This document shows positions 23,869-32,362 of a DNA stretch of 64,000 nucleotides, in pieces. The notes below the pieces were generated by a model. That model was not told the DNA's origin and did not search any database. It saw only the letters and a list, made by a program, of their open reading frames with translations. Position 1 is the stretch's first letter, and each line of letters starts with the position of its first letter. The translations under genes and the position numbers were made by a program. The stretch is from positions 1 to 64,000 of the forward strand of contig CAVBWZ010000008.1 in NCBI GenBank assembly GCA_963599445.1. The letters run 5' to 3'. This DNA is from UBA9732 sp963599445 (GTDB lineage: Bacteria; Spirochaetota; Spirochaetia; Sphaerochaetales; Sphaerochaetaceae).

Positions 23869-24612
23869 ATGTGTCCGTTTTGGGAAGAGTCGTGGTCCAA
23901 TGTGGATTTGAACCGAATACAGGAATGCATAGGCAAAAACGACATGTATGAAGATGCCTTGATAAGGACTCTTCATGAACACAACGCAAAGGAGATCTGC
24001 GATGCAGGTTGTGGTTGCGGAGTCTATACAATAAAGCTTGCGGCAAACGGGTTCCTTGTAAGTGCCTTTGACGTTTCAAAGTATGCAGTTGGGTTGGCGC
24101 GGAGTCTATTGGATGAAAAAAAACTGAAGGCGGAGTTCAAAACAGCCAGCGTCTTCGAAACAGGTTATGAAGACGACAAGTTTGACGCAGTGGTTTCCAA
24201 AGACGTTCTTGACCACATATGTAAAGCAGATGCAGCGAAAGCAGTAGTTGAACTGCTTAGAATCACCAAACCTGGAGGCATTGTCCTGCTCACACTCGAT
24301 GGTTTGGATGAAGAATACGCTTCAGAGCCGCATGACGTGAATCCTGATGGCGATTATTTGTATACAAGCGGCAAATGGAAAGGGATGGTGTTTCATCCAT
24401 ACACGCAGGAAACGGTATTGGATATCGTTCCATCCAATATAATGCTTGATGTAACCCACGAAAGTGGAGACCTAGTCGTTCTATTGGAGAAACGCATTGG
24501 AATGGATGAGCCAAACCAAGTCACGTATGAAGCAATGGAAGCTGCTGAAAAGGGGACGACATATGGTCCGTTTAATAGTGTAGACGAACTAGTGGATACC
24601 CTTGATGATTGA
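23869..24612 (+). CDS. SAM-dependent methyltransferase with a RelB/DinJ-like C-terminal tail
   Basis: A class I methyltransferase: SAM motif CDAGCGCGVYTIKLA, acidic residue in SAFDVSKYAV, and post-motifs VVSKDVLDHI and ITKPGGIVLLTLDG. The last 33 residues are different: EPNQVTYEAMEAAEKG, then GPFNSVDELVDTLDD. This is the pattern of the toxin-binding C-terminus of RelB/DinJ antitoxins (PN-x-x-T-x-x-AM-x-x-A...GPF-S-x-EEL). No RelE/YafQ toxin follows. ATG 23869 has GGAGG 5 bases upstream; an ATG at 23830 overlapping the Fic stop has none. Substrate unknown. Confidence 0.75.
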   Translation: MCPFWEESWSNVDLNRIQECIGKNDMYEDALIRTLHEHNAKEICDAGCGCGVYTIKLAANGFLVSAFDVSKYAVGLARSLLDEKKLKAEFKTASVFETGYEDDKFDAVVSKDVLDHICKADAAKAVVELLRITKPGGIVLLTLDGLDEEYASEPHDVNPDGDYLYTSGKWKGMVFHPYTQETVLDIVPSNIMLDVTHESGDLVVLLEKRIGMDEPNQVTYEAMEAAEKGTTYGPFNSVDELVDTLDD

Positions 24613-24707
24613 AGCTGAATTTTCAGTTGATTGTTTATAAAGCGGCCGTTCCAAGGCTTTGAAGCTATGAAACGGCCCCAAAAGGTGGTGAGAATCAAAT
24701 CTTACTT
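24613..24707. other. Spacer with a GC-rich hairpin
   Basis: GGCCGTT/AACGGCC (about 24642-24676) forms a hairpin. No good U-tract follows on the plus strand; on the minus strand GCTTTATAAA follows, so it may be a weak terminator for the LysR remnant or the methyltransferase. No ORF is visible. Confidence 0.4.
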
Positions 24708-24866
24708 CTAGCTATCTACATCGAAGAGCTTCACTCCAACTGAGTCTTCAAGGAGGTTTACCTGCTTTATCACTGCAGTGGGTGTTATATAGGCAATCTC
24801 CGCAGCTTTGTTGAAGCTTCCGGCATCCGCTACCTTTATGAACGTCTCTAGTTGGTGGCTATACAT
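24708..24866 (-). pseudogene. Truncated LysR-type regulator, HTH fragment only
   Basis: A 52-residue ORF reads MYSHQLETFIKVADAGSFNK, then continues AAEIAYITPTAV and LLEDSVGVKLFDVDS before a stop. This is the N-terminal winged helix of LysR regulators; a full protein has about 300 residues and a ligand domain, both missing. It has no ribosome-binding site. It lies divergently upstream of trpB2, where a LysR regulator would normally control the neighbour, so it looks like the remnant of that regulator. Confidence 0.7.
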
Positions 24867-24935
24867 ATCAAGTCGATTCTAGCCGATGCCTTTGTGGTTA
24901 TCAATAATGAAGAATACATTTTCAATATGTTTCTA

Positions 24936-24988
24936 TTGACAAAAACACGCGGGCTTGATAGTATTTGTTACTGTCAATAGTAACAAAT
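24936..24988 (+). promoter_or_regulatory. trpB2 promoter with 10-bp inverted repeat at the start site
   Basis: TTGACA (24936-24941), 17 bp, TAGTAT (24959-24964). ATTTGTTACT and AGTAACAAAT (24963-24988) are a perfect inverted repeat around GTCAAT, covering the -10 box and transcription start. It could be a repressor operator or a 5' mRNA hairpin. The regulator is unknown, and the adjacent LysR gene is truncated. Confidence 0.65.
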
Positions 24989-25011
24989 GAAGTTCCAAGG
25001 AGGAGTACGAC

Positions 25012-26385
25012 ATGGCACACAATGAGATACCTTACAAAATCTATCTTTCGGAGAACGAAATTCCAAAGTACTGGTACAACATGAGAGCCGACATGAAGAA
25101 CAAACCGGCTCCGCTTCTCAACCCTCAGACGGGCGAAAAGCTTACCCAGCAGGATCTTGAGAATATCTTCTGCAGTGAACTTGTAAAGCAGGAGCTTGAC
25201 AACGATACGGCCCTCATAGAGATTCCACAGGAGATAAGGGACTTCTACAAGATGTATAGACCGTCTCCAACCGTGCGAGCATACTGCCTTGAGAAGGCGT
25301 TGGACACGCCCGCCCACATCTACTACAAGTTCGAAGGCAACAACACAAGCGGCAGCCACAAACTCAACTCCGCTATAGCGCAGGCCTTCTATGCCAAGAA
25401 ACAGGGACTCAAAGGACTTGCAACGGAGACTGGAGCAGGACAGTGGGGTACGGCGCTTTCCATGAGCTGTGCGTATCTTGGACTCGACTGCAGGGTCTAT
25501 ATGGTAAAGGTCAGCTATGAACAAAAGCCTGCAAGAAAGGAAGTGATGCGTACCTATGGCGCAACAGTAATACCTTCACCTTCAAATACAACCGAGATTG
25601 GAATAAAAATAAACAAAGAGCATCCTGGCACTACAGGTTCCCTTGGATGCGCCATATCGGAGGCGGTCGATTTCGTATCACATCACGATGGCTATAGGTA
25701 TGCCCTGGGTTCTGTTCTCAACCAGGTCATGTTGCATCAGTCGATAATAGGGCTTGAGGCAAAGAGCGCCTTGGACAAGTATGGTGTGGTTCCTGATCTG
25801 ATCATTGGATGTGCAGGCGGCGGCAGCAACCTTGGAGGTCTCATAGCACCTTTCATGGGCGAGAAGATAAGAGGGGAGAAGGATTACAGAATCATTGCAG
25901 TTGAGCCCGCTTCCTGCCCTTCGTTCACAAGAGGTGTGTATGCATATGACTTCTGCGACACTGGACGTGTCTGTCCGCTTGCAAAGATGTATACCCTTGG
26001 AAGTCAGTTCATTCCAAGTGCGAACCATGCCGGAGGTCTCAGGTTCCATGGCATGTCGCCTGTCCTTAGCCAGCTGTACCATGACGGTCTCATGGAGGCT
26101 GTCTCCGTAGAGCAGACCAAAGTATTCGAAGCCGCCGAGCTTTTCTGCAAGACCGAGGGCATTCTTCCAGCCCCTGAAAGCAGCCATGCAATACGCTGCG
26201 CCATAGACGAGGCCCTCAAGTGCAAGGAGTCCGGTGAGGAGAAGAACATCCTGTTTGGTCTTACAGGTACCGGCTACTTTGACCTTACGGCATACCAGAA
26301 GTTCAACGATGGTGAGATGAACGACATCATTCCAACCGATGAGGACATAGCCCGTTCCGTGGCCCTTCTTCCAAAAGTTCAATAA
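25012..26385 (+). CDS. trpB: Tryptophan synthase beta chain type 2 (TrpB2), stand-alone
   Basis: 457 residues, the TrpB2 size. The PLP enzyme condenses indole and serine to tryptophan. Visible are the PLP lysine in GNNTSGSHKLN (Lys117), the TETGAGQWG loop (139-146) and the phosphate-binding GGGSN (269-273). The N-terminal extension (SENEIPKYWYNMRADMKNKP) is typical of type 2. No trpA or other trp gene is next to it, so it probably salvages indole made by other gut bacteria (inference). AAGGAGGA precedes the ATG. The promoter carries a strong inverted repeat. Confidence 0.9.
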   Translation: MAHNEIPYKIYLSENEIPKYWYNMRADMKNKPAPLLNPQTGEKLTQQDLENIFCSELVKQELDNDTALIEIPQEIRDFYKMYRPSPTVRAYCLEKALDTPAHIYYKFEGNNTSGSHKLNSAIAQAFYAKKQGLKGLATETGAGQWGTALSMSCAYLGLDCRVYMVKVSYEQKPARKEVMRTYGATVIPSPSNTTEIGIKINKEHPGTTGSLGCAISEAVDFVSHHDGYRYALGSVLNQVMLHQSIIGLEAKSALDKYGVVPDLIIGCAGGGSNLGGLIAPFMGEKIRGEKDYRIIAVEPASCPSFTRGVYAYDFCDTGRVCPLAKMYTLGSQFIPSANHAGGLRFHGMSPVLSQLYHDGLMEAVSVEQTKVFEAAELFCKTEGILPAPESSHAIRCAIDEALKCKESGEEKNILFGLTGTGYFDLTAYQKFNDGEMNDIIPTDEDIARSVALLPKVQ

Positions 26386-26386
26386 T

Positions 26387-26416
26387 ATCGACCTGTAGGA
26401 ATTTGTGTGCTATAAT
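26387..26416 (+). promoter_or_regulatory. Promoter of the FGGY kinase gene
   Basis: A consensus -10 box TATAAT (26411-26416) with a weak -35 ATCGAC (26387-26392), spacer 18 bp. Leader about 30 bases. Confidence 0.45.
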
Positions 26417-26453
26417 CGAAAAAGACATCATTTGACATGAAGTGAGGTTTTGG

Positions 26454-28016
26454 ATGGATTCCCTTGTTCTTACGTTCGATATAGGCACACAGAGCCTTAG
26501 GGCTTTGCTCGTGGACAAGAAAGGGGACACTGTCCTTTGCCATCAGCTTAGATATGAGAGCATAAAGCTTCCGTCCAGCGTGTCGGGTAGGGCCGAGCAG
26601 GAGCCTGATTTCTACTATGACAGACTCTGCGAGGCGGGCCTTGCCCTCAGGCGCATGGCGGACAAAGAACCTGGAAAGCAGTATTTCGAGCGTATCAGGG
26701 CTGTGACCATAACATGTATACGTGACACGGTCATGATTCTCGACAAGGACTGCAAACCGCTTAGGAACATCATCCTTTGGCTTGACGAAAGGCGTACTGA
26801 CGGCGAAGTGGATCCTGTATGGTGGCAGAAGCTCCTGTTCGCATCGGTTGGGATGACTGAGACGGTCCGTATGCTGTACAAGGATGCGTTCGTCAACTGG
26901 ATCAGGGAGAACGAGCCTGAGCTTTGGGAGAAGACATCCAAGTTCGTGCTGCTTCCTTCATACATGAACTACAGGCTCACAGGCATTCTCAAGGACGGTG
27001 CTGCAAACCAGGTGGGGCATATTCCTTTCGACAACAGGCACAGGACTTGGATGAAGAAGGGACTCTCAAGGTGCATTGCAGACATCCCAATGGACAAGCT
27101 CGTTGACATCGTCGAGTCCCCAGGAATCGTTGGCTACATAAACGAAGAGACCAGCATACGAAGCGGAATACCAAAGGACCTTCCTTTGATCTCCACTGGT
27201 ACTGACAAAGCCTGCGAGGCTCTGGGGCTTTCCGTTACGACTGAAGACAAGGCCGCAATCTCCTTGGGTACGGCATCTACCATACAGTTCTGCTCATCGC
27301 ACTACTTCGAGCCCCAGCCGTTCCTTCCTTCATATCCTGCCGTCATGCCAGGGTTCTACAATGGAGAGTATCAGCTCTACCGAGGCTATTGGATAGTCAC
27401 TTGGTTCATAAAGAACTTTGCACAGGAAGAGGTCATGGAGGCTCAGAGAAAGGGTGTTCGTGTGGAACAGATTCTTGACTCCAAGCTCGATGAAATACCC
27501 GTTGGCTGCAACGGCCTTGTCCTTACGCCTCATCTTGCACCTGGCAACGGAAACCCGTTTGCAAAGGGTGTCGTCATGGGACTTAGCGACCACCACAACA
27601 AGTTCCATATCTACCGAGCCATAATCGAGGGCATAGACTTTGAGCTCTACCATGCCATGCAAAGGATGCAGAAACGCTCCGGCCAACGCATCAAGGAGCT
27701 TTACATCGCAGGTGGCGGTTCGGTCAACGACACAGTGGTTCAGATTTGTGCCGATGTCTTTGGCCTTCCTGTCAAGCGCATCCAAACCCACGAAGCCTCC
27801 GGAATAGGCTCTTCCTTGGCGGCTTTCGTTGCTCTTGGCGAGTTCAAGGACTACGAAGAAGCCGTTTCAAGCATGGTGCACGACAAGGACACGTTCCTGC
27901 CCAACGAAGAGAATCACAGAAAGTACATGGAAATCTACAACAGGGTATACAGGTACATAGAGGACAGCAACACCTGGCTTTTCAAGCGCATAAGGAAGAT
28001 TTCAAAGGCCCGCTGA
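26454..28016 (+). CDS. FGGY-family carbohydrate kinase (xylulokinase-like)
   Basis: A 520-residue sugar kinase with two actin-like domains. The N-terminal phosphate loop is LTFDIGTQSLRALLVD, with substrate-side residues in GRAEQEPDFYYD and ILWLDERR. The C-terminal ATP site shows STGTDKACEALG, ISLGTASTIQF and the FGGY signature ELYIAGGGSVNDTVVQICADVFGLPV. The Q-rich W(M)D(Q) xylulose residues are not clear, so the sugar is uncertain. ATG 26454 is preceded by GAGG. It stands alone; a 10-bp repeat array follows its 3' end. Confidence 0.82.
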   Translation: MDSLVLTFDIGTQSLRALLVDKKGDTVLCHQLRYESIKLPSSVSGRAEQEPDFYYDRLCEAGLALRRMADKEPGKQYFERIRAVTITCIRDTVMILDKDCKPLRNIILWLDERRTDGEVDPVWWQKLLFASVGMTETVRMLYKDAFVNWIRENEPELWEKTSKFVLLPSYMNYRLTGILKDGAANQVGHIPFDNRHRTWMKKGLSRCIADIPMDKLVDIVESPGIVGYINEETSIRSGIPKDLPLISTGTDKACEALGLSVTTEDKAAISLGTASTIQFCSSHYFEPQPFLPSYPAVMPGFYNGEYQLYRGYWIVTWFIKNFAQEEVMEAQRKGVRVEQILDSKLDEIPVGCNGLVLTPHLAPGNGNPFAKGVVMGLSDHHNKFHIYRAIIEGIDFELYHAMQRMQKRSGQRIKELYIAGGGSVNDTVVQICADVFGLPVKRIQTHEASGIGSSLAAFVALGEFKDYEEAVSSMVHDKDTFLPNEENHRKYMEIYNRVYRYIEDSNTWLFKRIRKISKAR

Positions 28017-28046
28017 GAAGACCAGCTGAGTTCCTGCTTGCAGGAC

Positions 28047-28108
28047 GGGCGTATGTTGGCGTATGACGGCGCATCAAGGCGGACTACGGCGTATCAGGGC
28101 GTATCAGA
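28047..28108. repeat. 10-bp-period degenerate tandem repeat, array 2
   Basis: Six units: GTATGTTGGC, GTATGACGGC, GCATCAAGGC, GGACTACGGC, GTATCAGGGC, GTATCAG. Consensus GYATSANGGC. It sits between the convergent kinase and smpB genes. Confidence 0.8.
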
Positions 28109-28159
28109 ACTAGGTTTTGAACTCCTTTTCGCAGGTATTTGAGGCTCAGAACAAGAAAA

Positions 28160-28633
28160 TCAGAATCGGTATTCCTTTGCTTCTCGCTTGGATTGGCGGT
28201 CAAGGTCGCGTTCCTTGATTGCATCGCGCTTGTCATGCAGCGCCTTTCCTCTGCAGAGCGACACCTGAACCTTCACCAAATTCCCTTTTAGGTAGACTTT
28301 GGTTGGTATGAGCGTAAGACCTTTTTCCTCGACCTTGCGTTTGAGTCGCTTGATCTCCTGCCTGTGGACGAGAAGGCGGCGGTTGCGATCGCTCTGGTGG
28401 TTGAAGATCGAGCCTTTCTCGTATGGCTGAATCGTGAATCCCACAAGCCAAAGCTCGCCGTTGTCTATCTTTATGTATGAATCCACGAACGAGAACTTTC
28501 CAGCTCTGAGTGATTTGACTTCAGTGCCTGCAAGCGATATCCCCGCTTCCAAATCCTCGAGTACGGAGTAGTTGAAATACGCTTTCTTATTTATCTGAAG
28601 AGTCTTTGTCTCTTTTTTTACATTGGTTTCCAT
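28160..28633 (-). CDS. smpB: SsrA-binding protein SmpB
   Basis: 157 residues, normal length. The OB-fold core has KAYFNYSVLEDLEAGISLAGTEVKSLR and the conserved FTIQPYEKG segment. The basic C-terminal tail (KRDAIKERDLDRQSKREAKE) enters the mRNA channel of stalled ribosomes. It binds the tmRNA encoded at 21026 and delivers it to the ribosome. It is separated from the upstream minus-strand gene by 22 bases, so they may share a transcript. Confidence 0.95.
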   Translation of the reverse strand: METNVKKETKTLQINKKAYFNYSVLEDLEAGISLAGTEVKSLRAGKFSFVDSYIKIDNGELWLVGFTIQPYEKGSIFNHQSDRNRRLLVHRQEIKRLKRKVEEKGLTLIPTKVYLKGNLVKVQVSLCRGKALHDKRDAIKERDLDRQSKREAKEYRF

Positions 28634-28655
28634 TTCTTTTGCCTAAAACAAATTG

Positions 28656-30071
28656 TCAATTCCACACGATGCGCAGTCCCATGAAATCGCTGCACATGTT
28701 CCTGTAGGTCGTCCCCACCGTGAAAACATCAACATCGCCTGCACTGTTCACATATGAACCGCCCTTGACAACAACATCGACATTGGCATCCAGCTCTGCA
28801 ATGCAGGCCTGTGCATCATAGTCCGATATCCTTGAAAGCGGTACATACGATGTATCCGTAAGTTCCCACACTCCACCAAGCATTGCACTTGGAGTGGAGG
28901 ATTCGATGCTTGGCATAAGCGATTTCTGATAGCCTTCGCCTGCACCTGTGAGGGTGGCCGCAATCCACTGATCCTCGGTTGGAAGGTCTACTTTCCTTCC
29001 TGATTTTTCGGAGAGCCAGCTGCAGAATGCCTTTGCAGCATACCAGCTTACGTTCCTGACAGGTCTATTGGAAGCCACTGTAAGAGACAGCGTTACGCCA
29101 TCGAGATAGTACTCGTCAACAAGGCCCTGCTCAATGAGGGCATCTTTGTTCGAGACGGACCACTGAGGGTTTTCGTTGACGAAATATGCCCATTGGTTCT
29201 CCGTTACGCATACTGCAGCTATATTGAAGGACTCGGTCGAAACGACTTCTCCAGCCTCCTTGACCTCAGGATAGGAACCTTCTGTGGTTCTCCCGTTGGA
29301 GAACGTTGCAGAAGGGATCTCAAAGCTGGCGATTTCAAGGACATCGGTCTTGAGGGTGGAGGGGATGGCTTGGAGCGTTGGGTTCTCAGTCGATGTTCCC
29401 AGAGTCGAAGCAGGGGCGTTTCCAAAGACCTTTGAGGCGTCGAGCTTTATGTCAAGTCCAAGGATGTCGATTGCGTTGAGGGCGTCCTCGTACATTGCAG
29501 TCGTCGTGATGAAGAGGAACGCGGCTTCAAGTGCACCGGAGTCCTTCTCGTAGGCCGACCCCTTTATGGTCTTTGCATATGAAGTGAAGATGTCTGCATA
29601 GCGGTGCACGTCGTCGTATTCGAGGATGGCTCCGTATGAGTTGGCGTCTTCCAAAAGCTCCTTGGAGAGTGCTGTAAAGGCCGTCTGGGTGAGCGTTGCA
29701 TCGCTTGAGACCTTCTGGGTTCTTGGAAAGAGCCAGTTGAAGAACACAGGGTGACCTACCTTGACGGTGAAGCTGTCTATTTCATTGCCGTTGACCTTGT
29801 AGACGACCTCGTGCGTGCCGCTCGGAATCTTCCTTGTAAACGGTGTTCCGCCTTCGTAGATGCCGTCCACATAGACGGCTGCATTGTACGCCGCGCTTGT
29901 GAACTCTACGCGCTTGGAGCCGTTTATGATGTCCGGAACTATGCCAATGACGAATAGAATCACTATGATTGCAAGGGTATAGGCTATTGTTAGCCATACT
30001 CCCGGTTTGAGTCCAAACAAAGGCTGTATCTTGACAGGCTCCACCTGTGGAAGTTCTTTCTTCTTTTTCAT
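28656..30071 (-). CDS. PEGA and formylglycine-generating-enzyme-like (SUMF1) membrane protein
   Basis: 471 residues: a basic cytoplasmic N-terminus (MKKKKELPQVE), one membrane helix (about 28-50), a PEGA-type domain (about 55-105: AAVYVDGIYEGGTPFTRKIPSGTHEV), a low-complexity middle, and a C-terminal SUMF1/FGE fold (about 280-471: VTENQWAYFVNENPQWS, RPVRNVSWYAAKAFCSWLSEKSGRKVDLPTEDQW, ending MGLRIVWN). The active-site Cys pair of true FGE is not evident, so it is probably a non-catalytic surface or binding domain. Inner-membrane anchored and facing out. Divergent from lepB with only 64 bases between the start codons. Confidence 0.78.
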   Translation of the reverse strand: MKKKKELPQVEPVKIQPLFGLKPGVWLTIAYTLAIIVILFVIGIVPDIINGSKRVEFTSAAYNAAVYVDGIYEGGTPFTRKIPSGTHEVVYKVNGNEIDSFTVKVGHPVFFNWLFPRTQKVSSDATLTQTAFTALSKELLEDANSYGAILEYDDVHRYADIFTSYAKTIKGSAYEKDSGALEAAFLFITTTAMYEDALNAIDILGLDIKLDASKVFGNAPASTLGTSTENPTLQAIPSTLKTDVLEIASFEIPSATFSNGRTTEGSYPEVKEAGEVVSTESFNIAAVCVTENQWAYFVNENPQWSVSNKDALIEQGLVDEYYLDGVTLSLTVASNRPVRNVSWYAAKAFCSWLSEKSGRKVDLPTEDQWIAATLTGAGEGYQKSLMPSIESSTPSAMLGGVWELTDTSYVPLSRISDYDAQACIAELDANVDVVVKGGSYVNSAGDVDVFTVGTTYRNMCSDFMGLRIVWN

Positions 30072-30099
30072 GCCCTAAACCTAACTTTATTGTACGTGA

Positions 30100-30135
30100 T
30101 TGTCAACGTTTGTCTTTGTCAATATACTTTTACAT
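30100..30135 (+). promoter_or_regulatory. lepB promoter, leaderless arrangement
   Basis: TTGTCA (30100-30105), 17 bp, TATACT (30123-30128), then 7 bases and ATG 30136. No ribosome-binding site fits between the promoter and this ATG. Confidence 0.6.
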
Positions 30136-31140
30136 ATGGATGCTTTTTTCGATGGCGTACAGGCGTTCACGGAGCGCTGGCTTACAAAGAGAAAGGCCAT
30201 GAAGGTGGCCAAGAAGAACAAGAAGAGGACCGTGCTGTCAGAGGCCTTGGAGTGGCTGGACGCCATAGTGTTCGCCGTCTTCGTCGTGCTGCTGATCAAT
30301 CAGTTCCTGTTTCAGTTCTTCATAATCCCGTCTCCATCCATGCAGAACACATTGCTTGTAGGCGACAGGGTCATGGTCTCCAAGCTTACATACGGTCTTG
30401 AGGTTTTCCCTGAGGGCCCAAAGATACTTGACTCCCGGCTTCCCGACAGGGACGAGATAATCACATTCTACAATCCACAGTACGAGAGCAAGGGCACCTT
30501 GTTCAATCTTGTCAGCACCATCCTGTACATGGGTACGTTCTCATTGGTGAACATAGACGTGGATGAGAATGGGAACATGAGGGAGAAGCTCCTTGTGAAG
30601 CGTGCCGCAGGAGTGGCTGGCGATACGATAACCTTTGTGGACGGCGATGCATACATCAAGGCCTCCGGAACCGGAGAGTATGTACTTGAGTCCGATTTCA
30701 GAGCGCAGAACGGCCTCTCCACGGCTCCGCATAGAAGCATAGAGAAGTCCACCTATGTGTGGTACAACGCTTTGGCCCGGCTGGATGGGATGTACAGCGA
30801 AGGTGTCCCTTCAAGTCAGCTTCCACGGCATCTTGTCGAAGACCAGCAGTCACTTGATAGAAGCGTATCTTTCACAGACCAGTACGGCTACGACAAGAAC
30901 GTTGCCATAGGACGTTTGATTGCAAATCCTGCAAGCGACGATGCGCGCAGCGATTGGGCTAGGCTCAACGTTGGCATGTATGTCCCTGAGGACTGCGTCC
31001 TTCCACTTGGTGACAACCGCGACAATTCAGGTGACGGCAGGTACTTTGGTCCCGTCTCCACAAAGAGCATAAACGGATACGTTGCTACGAGGATATGGCC
31101 TCTTGGTCGCATTGGTGGACTCTACTCCGCTGATGTGTGA
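30136..31140 (+). CDS. lepB: Signal peptidase I
   Basis: 334 residues. It cleaves signal peptides of exported proteins at the outer face of the inner membrane. There is one membrane helix (about 42-65), then the catalytic Ser in IIPSPSMQNTL (Ser68) and the general-base Lys in LLVKRAAGVAGD (Lys155). The last box is GDNRDNSGDGRYFGPV. A spirochaetal insertion separates the Lys from the last box. ATG 30136 is chosen because it falls on the predicted transcription start; an internal ATG near 30199 lacks good spacing. It overlaps hemW by 8 bases. Confidence 0.9.
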   Translation: MDAFFDGVQAFTERWLTKRKAMKVAKKNKKRTVLSEALEWLDAIVFAVFVVLLINQFLFQFFIIPSPSMQNTLLVGDRVMVSKLTYGLEVFPEGPKILDSRLPDRDEIITFYNPQYESKGTLFNLVSTILYMGTFSLVNIDVDENGNMREKLLVKRAAGVAGDTITFVDGDAYIKASGTGEYVLESDFRAQNGLSTAPHRSIEKSTYVWYNALARLDGMYSEGVPSSQLPRHLVEDQQSLDRSVSFTDQYGYDKNVAIGRLIANPASDDARSDWARLNVGMYVPEDCVLPLGDNRDNSGDGRYFGPVSTKSINGYVATRIWPLGRIGGLYSADV

Positions 31141-32299
31141 TTTTCTTGATTCGTTTGACTACGAAAAACCTCTTTCTTTGTACATTCATGTCCCGTTCTG
31201 CGATTCAAAGTGCAGTTATTGTGCCTTCTTCTCCGTTTCAGGCTATCATGACGATGTAAAGGCGGGTTATGTCTCCAGACTGTTGAGCGAGCTTGAAGAG
31301 GTCGTGGACCGCATGGGTGGCCATGCATTTGAGACGGCGTACATTGGAGGTGGAAACCCCGGTTGCCTTGATGTCCGCAGCCTATACGAAATAGCAGGTC
31401 TTGTATGCCGCAACGGAAGGCCAAAGGAATTCACCGTTGAGATGAACCCGGACAGCCTTTCTCCAGAGATGGATGCCCTCTTCGATGGCCTTTTTACACG
31501 CCTTTCGCTTGGAATCCAAAGCCTCAATGGGAGGGCTTTGGAGTTCCTAGGCCGCAATGCAACGCTTGAACAGACATATCAGGGGTTGGAGCTGTCGCAG
31601 GATATAGGCGCGAAGACAGGTTGTGAGCTTAGCTACGACCTCATAACCTGTCTGGGCCCTTGGCATGATCCATTGAAGGAAGTACAGGCTTTATGCAACG
31701 GATTCCCTTCCAACCATTTGAGCGTATACGCCTTGACTTTGGAGGAGGGGACCCCTCTTTTCAAAAGGCATCCGTCCTTGCCGGACGACGATATGCAGGC
31801 CAGGATTCTTGAATCCGTGTGGAGTGCCTTGGAGGAGCGTGGCTTTGAGCACTATGAGGTCTCCAACTTTGCAAAGAATGGAAGACGAGGTCTTCACAAC
31901 TGCCGTTACTGGGGCTACAGACCCTATGTGGGGCTGGGGCCAGGAGCTGCATCCACAGCGTTCAAGGATGGCCTTGTAAGAAGGTTCGACTTAAAGAAAT
32001 CGGTCTACGATTATATTGGAGGCCCTCGTTTCAGTGGCTTTTCCTGCGAGACGCTCACAAGGGAGGAAGCCCTTGAGGAGTTCGTGCTTATGGGCCTTAG
32101 GTACAAGGGAGGCCTTGATCTTGGAAGGCTGGAGAATGAGTTCGGCTGCAAGGTGACGCCTTCCATATTCGATGATTTGGATGGATATTTCGTGGAGAAT
32201 GGTCGTCTTGTTCCGTCAAACGAAGGACTTCTCATAGCCGACCACGCAGCACTTGCGGTGCTCGACAGACTGTCCAACAGACTGTCCCAACAGTCTTGA
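31133..32299 (+). CDS. hemW: Radical SAM protein HemW (CPDH-like)
   Basis: 388 residues. The radical-SAM cluster motif CDSKCSYC binds the 4Fe-4S cluster after LYIHVPFC. Further family blocks are AYIGGGNPG, FTVEMNPDSL, SLGIQSLN and YWGYRPYVGLGPGAAS. In the usual GGGTPS/T segment the T is replaced by N. HemW inserts haem into respiratory proteins; it is often mis-annotated as coproporphyrinogen oxidase HemN, which has a different Cys motif. It starts inside the end of lepB (ATG within GATGTGTGA). Confidence 0.88.
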   Translation: MCDFLDSFDYEKPLSLYIHVPFCDSKCSYCAFFSVSGYHDDVKAGYVSRLLSELEEVVDRMGGHAFETAYIGGGNPGCLDVRSLYEIAGLVCRNGRPKEFTVEMNPDSLSPEMDALFDGLFTRLSLGIQSLNGRALEFLGRNATLEQTYQGLELSQDIGAKTGCELSYDLITCLGPWHDPLKEVQALCNGFPSNHLSVYALTLEEGTPLFKRHPSLPDDDMQARILESVWSALEERGFEHYEVSNFAKNGRRGLHNCRYWGYRPYVGLGPGAASTAFKDGLVRRFDLKKSVYDYIGGPRFSGFSCETLTREEALEEFVLMGLRYKGGLDLGRLENEFGCKVTPSIFDDLDGYFVENGRLVPSNEGLLIADHAALAVLDRLSNRLSQQS

Positions 32300-32324
32300 C
32301 AGCGCAAATCGCTGTATGTAGAAT
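32296..32324 (+). promoter_or_regulatory. Promoter of the yebC-ruvCAB-queA operon
   Basis: TTGACA (32296-32301, overlapping the hemW stop), 17 bp, TAGAAT (32319-32324). Leader about 32 bases. Confidence 0.6.
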
Positions 32325-32362
32325 TTCAGAGTTATTCTTAACTCGTTACTAAAGAGGTTTAT

